From the IMG/VR virus record IMGVR_UViG_3300005056_000221, positions 1 to 36,800 of that record: a stretch of DNA of 36,800 nt; one strand, written 5' to 3'. Position 1 is the stretch's first letter, and each line of letters opens with the position of its first letter. Made by a program: the position numbers and the translations under genes. Source of the DNA: a virus. Shown piece by piece: positions 33,077 to 36,800 of the stretch. A model generated the notes under the pieces. That model was not told the origin of the DNA, did no database searches, and was given only the letters and a program-made list of their open reading frames with translations.

Positions 33077-33105
33077 ATCATATACGCATACGTATACATT
33101 GTCAA
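33077..33105 (-). promoter_or_regulatory. Early leftward promoter (cro operon)
   Basis: On the minus strand TTGACA and TATGAT are separated by exactly 17 bases. The operator palindrome at 33081-33096 lies in the spacer, so a bound repressor would block polymerase. The predicted start is near 33070, only two or so bases before the Cro ATG. Confidence 0.8.
33081..33096. promoter_or_regulatory. Operator 1 of the immunity region
   Basis: TATACG-CATA-CGTATA is a perfect inverted repeat with six-base arms. It overlaps the cro promoter. The same half-sites recur at 33131 and in the second cluster at 35816-35856. Confidence 0.75.
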
Positions 33106-33119
33106 TACGCGCCCGTTGC
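33104..33119. promoter_or_regulatory. Degenerate middle operator
   Basis: AATACG-CGCC-CGTTGC keeps one good half-site of the operator palindrome and lies midway between the two better copies (23 and 27 bases away). It is in the place of lambda OR2. Confidence 0.35.
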
Positions 33120-33130
33120 TATTCTTAATC

Positions 33131-33146
33131 TATGCGTTGACGTATA
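33131..33146. promoter_or_regulatory. Operator 3 of the immunity region
   Basis: TATGCG-TTGA-CGTATA matches the operator palindrome with one mismatch in the left arm. It overlaps the likely -10 box of the repressor gene, so binding here would limit repressor synthesis. Confidence 0.65.
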
Positions 33147-33148
33147 GT
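33143..33148 (+). promoter_or_regulatory. Maintenance promoter -10 box of the CI-like gene
   Basis: TATAGT lies seven bases before the ATG at 33155. No good -35 box is present at 17 bases spacing, as expected for a promoter that needs activation by its own repressor. The transcript would begin at or next to the start codon. Confidence 0.45.
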
Positions 33149-33154
33149 TTAGTT

Positions 33155-33754
33155 ATGAGTTTTGCCAAGAATTTAGAAAAATTAATGACCTCGCACAACA
33201 TGAGTCAGTACAGGTTGTGGAAGTTGTCGGGCGTATCACAACCCACGATCCTTAGGGCGTTAAACGGAAGTAATCCAAAATCTGAGACAATTAAAAAGCT
33301 TGCCGGAGCATTGAAAGCATCTTCATCAGATCTTATTGATGGAGTTTCTGAGCAAGCTGAAGATATAAGCCGGCACACGTCTAAAATGAAAGCGGAGGGA
33401 GGAACAACTAAGAGAGAACTAATACCATGGCCTGAACTGCTTGAGAAGCATTCGAACAATACACTGCCCGACATGTTTTGCGTGGACATAAACATAATTG
33501 ATGGAGGTTATTTAGAGACTATTTCACAATTTACTGTCTCACCTAAAAAACCCGAGGAAGAAACTATTTATTTAATCGGTCTGCACAAAAAGGAGGTGCG
33601 GCCGGATTTGTACGAATGGATTGACACCGGCGCGAATCAGTATCTGAAACGTGTCTACCCACAAAGCCACAGCTCTGTCTATCCACTTTCTGAAATTGAA
33701 GTGATCGCATATGTTGTTTTGGCGGTACATCGTCCGCTTCCGCCACGTCGATAA
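33155..33754 (+). CDS. CI-like prophage repressor
   Basis: This 199-residue protein should keep the phage in lysogeny. An N-terminal XRE-type helix-turn-helix is clear (NLEKLMTSHNMSQYRLWKLSGVSQPTILRALNGSNPKSETIKKLAGALKASSSDLI). The C-terminal part (VIAYVVLAVHRPLP near the end, YLKRVYP near residue 165) fits the fold of the LexA/CI dimerisation domain. The usual nucleophile motif Ser-Met with GD is not seen in the expected region (TLPDMFCVDINIIDGGYLE), so self-cleavage may be lost. The frame extends upstream to 33116, but those codons cover operator 3; the ATG at 33155 directly after the -10 box is the natural start. No ribosome-binding site is present, in line with a leaderless messenger. Confidence 0.82.
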   Translation: MSFAKNLEKLMTSHNMSQYRLWKLSGVSQPTILRALNGSNPKSETIKKLAGALKASSSDLIDGVSEQAEDISRHTSKMKAEGGTTKRELIPWPELLEKHSNNTLPDMFCVDINIIDGGYLETISQFTVSPKKPEEETIYLIGLHKKEVRPDLYEWIDTGANQYLKRVYPQSHSSVYPLSEIEVIAYVVLAVHRPLPPRR

Positions 33755-34006
33755 CATTTTTCATAACCAGCCCTTTTCTCTGCGCTTTTATTAAACACCC
33801 ACCTGAGATGATCACGCAAGAATTTTAAAAAAAACTGTTCCAAAAATGGCACTATTTAAAAAAAATCAATGACTTAGTGTTTTTTTAGCGAAAAAATGAC
33901 ACTATTTACATAACATCTGCAATTAGGACGCACTTAAAAAATTTGGAGTGCGCAAATTATTAAAAAAAGAGAAAACGTAGTAACACCAACGCCTAAAGTT
34001 CAACTT
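33755..34006. other. Regulatory intergenic region with direct repeats
   Basis: This AT-rich stretch of about 250 bases has no credible gene. A 17-base direct repeat (AAAAATGGCACTATTTA and AAAAATGACACTATTTA) occurs at 33842-33858 and 33892-33908, 50 bases apart, with a partial inverted copy (TTAGTGTTTTTTT) between them. These may be operators for the HTH regulator that follows. A GGAG at 33945-33948 is the only good ribosome-binding site before that gene. Confidence 0.5.
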
Positions 34007-34375
34007 TTGAGTGCTGATTTTTTATTAAACAGATTGGGAGATCGGCTAAAATATTGCAGAATAAAGAGCGGATTCTCATTTAGCAAAATTCAAGATAAAA
34101 CAGGGTATTCAAAATCTACAATTATTCGATGGGAAACGCACAGTTCTCTGCGAAATATGGATAAAATACAGACGCTTGCCGAAACTTATAACGTGTCTGT
34201 TGCTTGGCTCGCTTATTTCCAAGGACATCGAAAGCATAAAGTTGATAAATCAAAAATAGAAAGACTTTTAGATAGACGTGTCGCAATAGCAAGCCCTCGC
34301 CGAAAAAGACTGTACCTTGATTTGGTAACAGGAGTAGATGAAGAAATTGAAGCGTACAATAATGATGATGACTAA
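34007..34375 (+). CDS. Second XRE-type HTH regulator
   Basis: This protein of at least 122 residues has an XRE helix-turn-helix: LGDRLKYCRIKSGFSFSKIQDKTGYSKSTIIRWETHSSLRNMDKIQTLAETYNVSVAWLAYFQG. The C-terminus is basic then acidic. The annotated start is TTG at 34007, which has no ribosome-binding site. The frame is open back to 33938 with no ATG, GTG or other TTG, but ATT codons at 33956 and 33959 sit 7-10 bases behind GGAG, so a rare ATT start is possible and would add 16-17 residues. It lies between the CI-like gene and accessory genes, so it may control those or act as an anti-repressor. Confidence 0.7.
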   Translation: MSADFLLNRLGDRLKYCRIKSGFSFSKIQDKTGYSKSTIIRWETHSSLRNMDKIQTLAETYNVSVAWLAYFQGHRKHKVDKSKIERLLDRRVAIASPRRKRLYLDLVTGVDEEIEAYNNDDD

Positions 34376-34499
34376 ATTATTGTGCTTGTATAAGCACAAG
34401 TGGAAATTTAGCTGCATCAATGCAGAAGGTGAGAAAGTTTTTAAGTGTGGTCGCAATGGATGTAAAGCTATATTTATTGTCGGTATTGGAATTATTTAA
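34338..34499 (+). CDS. Small Cys-rich (zinc-ribbon-like) protein
   Basis: This 53-residue ORF overlaps the end of the HTH gene in another frame. Its sequence has HKWKFSCINAEGEKVFKCGRNGCKA, where the Cys and His residues suggest a small metal-binding knuckle, followed by a hydrophobic end (IFIVGIGII). AGGAG lies only three bases before the ATG at 34338; a start at the ATGs around 34362 would remove eight or more residues. Similar short Cys-rich phage proteins exist, but their role is unknown. Confidence 0.45.
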   Translation: MKKLKRTIMMMTKLLCLYKHKWKFSCINAEGEKVFKCGRNGCKAIFIVGIGII

Positions 34500-34554
34500 A
34501 AGGAAAATTTATAGCGCCTTTGTGAACTAATCGTAAAAACATTACTCTAAAACA

Positions 34555-34583
34555 TTGCAATTTGCTGATATTAGCGTTAATAT
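34555..34583 (+). promoter_or_regulatory. Promoter of the toxin-antitoxin operon
   Basis: TTGCAA and TAATAT are 17 bases apart, about 35 bases before the first gene of the pair. The -10 box lies inside a palindrome, which suggests self-repression. Confidence 0.6.
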
Positions 34584-34589
34584 TTAACG
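34575..34589. promoter_or_regulatory. Probable operator of the toxin-antitoxin operon
   Basis: CGTTAA-TAT-TTAACG is a perfect inverted repeat covering the -10 box of the promoter. The HTH antitoxin encoded downstream is the natural candidate to bind it. Confidence 0.55.
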
Positions 34590-34616
34590 GTTATTTTAAG
34601 TTGATGGCGGTGTGCT

Positions 34617-34940
34617 GTGGTGAAGAAGAATAGAGTAGTTGCGTTCACGTTAAACCCTGTGACCGCTAAACAGTCCATCATTGCTATAGCCTCCGACACC
34701 GATAAAATTATATTTACAGGCCATGCATTAAAGCGCATGAGGCAGCGGAAAGTATCTAGGGCTCAAGTATTGAAATGCTTGATACATGGGTTTGTTTCAG
34801 AAAACCCGCACATGGACATAAAAGGCAGTTGGAAATTAAATATTACAACTGTAACGGCTGGCCAACCATTGACGGTTACGGCTGTTTTAGGTAAAGATTC
34901 AAGCGGCGATAATGTAATTATTATCACTGTGTTTAGATAG
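34617..34940 (+). CDS. DUF4258 protein, probable toxin
   Basis: This 107-residue protein fits the DUF4258 family, small proteins related to RelE/BrnT-like toxins. The signature is IIFTGHALKRMRQRKVSRAQVLKCLIHGFVSENPHMDIKGSWKLNITTVTAGQPLTVTAVLG...NVIIITVF, with the HAxxRMxQR motif at about residues 36-44 and a beta sheet ending in VITVF. It is followed after nine bases by an HTH protein of the type that serves as antitoxin, so it is the likely toxin, perhaps acting on RNA. The start is GTG (two in tandem) with a poor ribosome-binding site. Activity has not been inferred beyond the family and context. Confidence 0.7.
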   Translation: MVKKNRVVAFTLNPVTAKQSIIAIASDTDKIIFTGHALKRMRQRKVSRAQVLKCLIHGFVSENPHMDIKGSWKLNITTVTAGQPLTVTAVLGKDSSGDNVIIITVFR

Positions 34941-34949
34941 GAGATTATT

Positions 34950-35390
34950 ATGTTTCATTATACAAGCTGCGGCTTGCAAAATATATGGCTTAGAAATGGA
35001 TACCGTAAAGTACAAACCCCTTACGGTTTAGGCTCATCTATTAGTGATTTAGAGGGCTTACACGCGGTCATTGGTATGCATATCGTTAATACAAAACCAA
35101 AATTGTCAGGTGCTGAGGTGCGTTTTCTTCGTAAAGAATTAGATTTACCACAAGTTCAGCTTGCACAGCTTCTTGGTGTTAGCGAGGTTTCCGTGCGAGG
35201 CTGGGAAAATCATAGGACGAAGATCTCAAAACCAGCAGACAAGATACTGAGATTATTGTATTCCCAGCATATCAATGGTGATGGAGACACTAAAGAGTTT
35301 ATCGAAAGGCTAAGTTATTTAAATAGGGCTGAATATACTCAAAAATTTGAAATAGAAGAGTCCGACCGAGGTTGGCAAGAAGCAGCCTAA
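34950..35390 (+). CDS. HTH antitoxin, MqsA-like
   Basis: This 146-residue protein has an N-terminal part MFHYTSCGLQNIWLRNGYRKVQTPYG, a known opening of HTH proteins paired with DUF4258 partners, and a C-terminal XRE domain (LSGAEVRFLRKELDLPQVQLAQLLGVSEVSVRGWENHRTKISKPADKILRLLY) like that of MqsA antitoxins. The N-terminal domain would bind and neutralise the upstream protein, and the HTH would bind the palindrome at 34575. GGAG lies before the ATG, nine bases after the toxin stop. A terminator follows the gene. It lacks the full zinc-binding CxxC set of E. coli MqsA. Confidence 0.75.
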   Translation: MFHYTSCGLQNIWLRNGYRKVQTPYGLGSSISDLEGLHAVIGMHIVNTKPKLSGAEVRFLRKELDLPQVQLAQLLGVSEVSVRGWENHRTKISKPADKILRLLYSQHINGDGDTKEFIERLSYLNRAEYTQKFEIEESDRGWQEAA

Positions 35391-35412
35391 GGTTTTAACA
35401 GAATTTAACACT

Positions 35413-35444
35413 AACCCGCCCTAAGCAATTACGGCGGGTTTTTT
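35413..35444. terminator. Convergent intrinsic terminator
   Basis: AACCCGCC and GGCGGGTT form an eight-pair stem around a twelve-base loop, followed by TTTTTT on the plus strand. It sits between the antitoxin gene and the convergent membrane protein gene. A flanking TAACACT...AGTGTTA repeat extends the symmetry, so both strands may be served. Confidence 0.75.
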
Positions 35445-35760
35445 ATTGAGTGTTAGTTGAGATCCCGTAATCTACTTTACACCACGCCGAGTAAGAGTAA
35501 ATTAGTCCGACAAAGAAAAATATCACAAACAATAATACAGAAAACACTGTTAAACCCTGCGCCCCGCCATTCTCCATCCCGCTGGCAGTAAGAGCTGCAT
35601 ACGGAACAAATATAACCAGCGACCACAAACCAAATCTAACGGAAAATGCAGCTCTACCCCCCGCCTTCCACCAATAAAGAAATAGAAAGTAAAGAATAAA
35701 CGGCATCACAAGAACAAATGATGCGCCAAGAAAACCATGAGCTATCGCGATAGCTTCCAT
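35443..35760 (-). CDS. Three-span membrane protein, possible exclusion protein
   Basis: This 105-residue protein has membrane segments at about residues 6-32 (AHGFLGASFVLVMPFILYFLFLYWW), 41-60 (FGLWSLVIFVPYAALTASG) and 72-95 (LTVFSVLLFVIFFFVGLIYSYSA). AGGAG lies five or six bases before the ATG at 35760, which is preferred over the GTG two codons earlier. It stands alone on the minus strand between the toxin-antitoxin pair and the second operator cluster, a place often used in prophages for lysogenic genes that block superinfection. That role is only inferred from context; I recognise no family. Confidence 0.6.
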   Translation of the reverse strand: MEAIAIAHGFLGASFVLVMPFILYFLFLYWWKAGGRAAFSVRFGLWSLVIFVPYAALTASGMENGGAQGLTVFSVLLFVIFFFVGLIYSYSAWCKVDYGISTNTQ

Positions 35761-35815
35761 AACCACTCCTTTGTTAAGTGTTTAATCCTACCTGATCACA
35801 GGCTCAAATAAAATA

Positions 35816-35831
35816 TATACGTTTACGTATT
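35816..35831. promoter_or_regulatory. Operator of the second immunity cluster
   Basis: TATACG-TTTA-CGTATT matches the operator palindrome of the cI-cro region with one end mismatch. It lies just upstream of the -35 box of the rightward promoter. Confidence 0.7.
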
Positions 35832-35858
35832 GACATAATGTATACGTGTGCGTATAGT
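35830..35858 (+). promoter_or_regulatory. Early rightward promoter
   Basis: TTGACA and TATAGT are exactly 17 bases apart, giving a near-consensus sigma-70 promoter for the zinc-ribbon operon. The operator palindrome at 35841-35856 covers the spacer and most of the -10 box. Confidence 0.82.
35841..35856. promoter_or_regulatory. Operator over the rightward promoter
   Basis: TATACG-TGTG-CGTATA is a perfect palindrome with the same arms as the operator at 33081. Its centre is 25 bases from that of the neighbouring site at 35816. Confidence 0.78.
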
Positions 35859-35890
35859 TACTCATCAAGCATTAAGACAAAAGGGAAAAG

Positions 35891-36112
35891 ATGATGAAGA
35901 TAAAAAAGATGATAAGTCAGCACAGGAGAGACTTTATAGCGCTCATGGAATGTGAGCATTGCGGCAATGAAGAAAGGAATAACAGTGGTTACGACGACGA
36001 TTTTTACCACAACACTGTAATACCTGACATGGAGTGCAAAAAATGTGGGTTGAAATCGGGGCAAGACTATGAGCCTAGAAGCACAAAATATCCTGCTGGA
36101 ATGGTTGTTTAA
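35891..36112 (+). CDS. Zinc-ribbon protein, first gene of the rightward operon
   Basis: This 73-residue protein has two CxxC pairs, MECEHCGNEE and MECKKCGLKSG, forming a probable zinc ribbon, with an acidic loop between them (GYDDDFYHNTVIPD). Small proteins with this spacing are common early genes of phages; their function is not known to me. GGGA lies seven or so bases before the first ATG. As the first product of the operator-controlled promoter at 35830 it would be made right after infection or induction, the position held by N in lambda, but it has no arginine-rich motif and is not an N homologue by sequence. Confidence 0.65.
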   Translation: MMKIKKMISQHRRDFIALMECEHCGNEERNNSGYDDDFYHNTVIPDMECKKCGLKSGQDYEPRSTKYPAGMVV

Positions 36113-36114
36113 TC

Positions 36115-36246
36115 ATGAAGGCTTCAATTGAATATCCAGAAGAACAGGAATTGGTTACGTACTGGCCTGAAACCCTCAAAACAATAGCAATGGTTGTAGT
36201 TATATCTTCTCTTGCTTTTATCTTTCTTTTAGCAGTTACGGGGTAA
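36115..36246 (+). CDS. Small single-span membrane protein
   Basis: This 43-residue ORF starts two bases after the preceding stop codon. It has an acidic N-terminal half (MKASIEYPEEQELVTYWPET) and a C-terminal membrane segment (IAMVVVISSLAFIFLLAV). No family is recognised; its place in the operon supports it. Confidence 0.5.
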   Translation: MKASIEYPEEQELVTYWPETLKTIAMVVVISSLAFIFLLAVTG

Positions 36247-36251
36247 TTGAT

Positions 36252-36491
36252 ATGAGTAACACAGCAATAGCTTATGACCGTTTTCAGAATGACACCGAAA
36301 CCGACTTTGCAGCAGATTTAGAAGCTGCACGTAATGAAGCTCGCGAGTCAATTATTAATGACTTACTAGCTGATGACTCTACTGCCTTCGGATTTAAAGA
36401 CGAAATGACAACAGAAGATGTATTGCAGCAGTGGATAGTGATACCAAACGATCGTCTTGATGATTACATGAGAAATCAGGCTGAACAATGA
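36252..36491 (+). CDS. Small acidic protein of unknown function
   Basis: This 79-residue protein is strongly acidic and helical (DRFQNDTETDFAADLEAARNEARESIINDLLADD). The C-terminal half has DEMTTEDVLQQWIVIPNDRLDDYMRN. It has no recognised domain. The ATG follows the previous stop by five bases, and the operon position makes it likely to be translated. Acidic proteins of this kind sometimes mimic DNA or inhibit host enzymes, but nothing in the sequence proves it. Confidence 0.6.
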   Translation: MSNTAIAYDRFQNDTETDFAADLEAARNEARESIINDLLADDSTAFGFKDEMTTEDVLQQWIVIPNDRLDDYMRNQAEQ

Positions 36492-36553
36492 ACATCTGGA
36501 TATTCATCACTGTTTTTGTAATTGCTCAAAATGTTTTTATAACGGTTGGATGA
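36488..36553 (+). CDS. Possible 21-residue membrane peptide
   Basis: The ORF MNIWIFITVFVIAQNVFITV-G is almost entirely hydrophobic and overlaps the preceding stop codon as ATGA. It may be a tiny membrane peptide. Support is limited to the overlap and the hydrophobic content. Confidence 0.35.
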   Translation: MNIWIFITVFVIAQNVFITVG

Positions 36554-36596
36554 TTATGATCACGCCGATCACGGCGTATAACTAAAAGGAAGAATT

Positions 36597-36800
36597 ATGA
36601 AAATTAACAGAAAAGAATTAGAGCAAATTTTAGAAGATCATAAAAAATGGCTCGACGATGAAGAAGGTGGAGTCAGAGCCAACCTAGTCAGAGCCAGCCT
36701 AGACAGAGCCAGCCTAGACGGAGCCAACCTAGTCAGAGCCAACCTAGACGGAGCCAACCTATACGGAGCCAACCTAGTCAGAGCCAGCCTAGACAGAGCC
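36597..36800 (+). CDS. Pentapeptide-repeat protein (cut by the window end)
   Basis: The first 68 codons are visible. After a charged N-terminus ([20 protein letters not shown]) the protein turns into pentapeptide repeats of the form A(N/S)L(V/D/Y)(R/G), starting at about residue 27. Such repeats fold as a right-handed quadrilateral beta helix. Some relatives bind DNA gyrase by mimicking DNA, but most phage members have no known role. AAGGAAG lies before the ATG. The codons are nearly identical from unit to unit, unlike most members of this family, where the protein pattern is kept but the DNA has drifted. The 3' end lies outside the window. Confidence 0.8.
   Translation, partial: MKINRKELEQILEDHKKWLDDEEGGVRANLVRASLDRASLDGANLVRANLDGANLYGANLVRASLDRA
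36673..36800 (+). repeat. Tandem 15-base repeat inside the pentapeptide gene
   Basis: About eight and a half units of GTCAGAGCCAACCTA and close variants (G/TAC, A/G, AAC/AGC changes) follow one another without interruption up to the window edge. Each unit encodes one pentapeptide. Confidence 0.85.

Noticed and set aside
32812-33147. A 111-residue plus-strand frame opposite the Cro-like gene
   Set aside because: It is antisense to a clear HTH gene and crosses the operators and promoter; the product is hydrophobic without recognisable pattern.
35858-36064. A 68-residue minus-strand frame opposite the zinc-ribbon gene
   Set aside because: It is antisense to the promoter-proximal early gene and overlaps the operator-promoter region.
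35891-36112. Zinc-ribbon gene as an N-type antiterminator
   Set aside because: Its position matches lambda N, but it has two CxxC pairs and no arginine-rich RNA-binding motif, and no boxA/boxB-type site was recognised.
36557-36575. Hairpin ACGCC-GATCAC-GGCGT before the pentapeptide gene
   Set aside because: The stem is only five pairs and no T run follows, so it is not called as a terminator; a nine-codon ORF covering it is too short to support.

Overview
This window is one continuous stretch of a temperate, podovirus-type phage or prophage. The base composition is moderately AT-rich, and the gene families (NinB, YbcO, RusA, antiterminator Q, CII) are the ones common in phages of Gammaproteobacteria, so a gammaproteobacterial host (perhaps marine) is likely. 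No integrase, attachment site or bacterial flanking gene is visible, so the sequence does not show whether this copy is integrated.

Late region, 1-26431, all on the minus strand and read from right to left. Order: HP1-type holin, a 33-residue linker gene, small and large terminase, a small proline-rich protein, portal, Bbp19-like protein, acidic scaffold-like protein, major capsid protein, Bbp16-like cement protein, a basic-tailed small protein, head-tail adaptor, tail nozzle, then gp13-, gp14- and gp15-like internal virion proteins, a small membrane protein, a 2364-residue polyvalent internal protein carrying acetyltransferase-, nuclease- and zincin-like segments, a small structural protein, tail fibre, two small tail genes, tailspike, 3-TM holin and M15 endolysin. 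The head and tail set resembles that of Bordetella phage BPP-1-like short-tailed phages. Intrinsic terminators lie just upstream of several of these genes.

Early region, 26444-33068, minus strand. It follows the lambda plan: Cro-like repressor, terminator, CII-like regulator, zinc-finger primase-like protein, O-like replication protein with iterons inside its gene, DnaB-like helicase, accessory genes, NinB, YbcO nuclease, small genes, a RusA-like resolvase split between two frames, and a Q-like antiterminator. A strong terminator separates Q from the late operon. Most neighbouring genes overlap by 1-8 bases, which suggests translational coupling.

Immunity and accessory region, 33069-35860. 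The CI-like repressor gene (plus strand) faces cro across palindromic operators of the form TATACG-N4-CGTATA. The same palindrome occurs as a pair at 35816-35856 over a near-consensus promoter, giving an OR/OL-like arrangement. Between the two operator clusters lie a second HTH regulator, a small Cys-rich protein, a probable toxin-antitoxin pair (DUF4258 protein plus HTH antitoxin) with its own promoter and palindrome, and a membrane protein on the opposite strand. Right of 35860 a second early operon (plus strand) starts with a zinc-ribbon protein, small membrane proteins and an acidic protein, and runs out of the window inside a pentapeptide-repeat gene built from nearly identical 15-base units.
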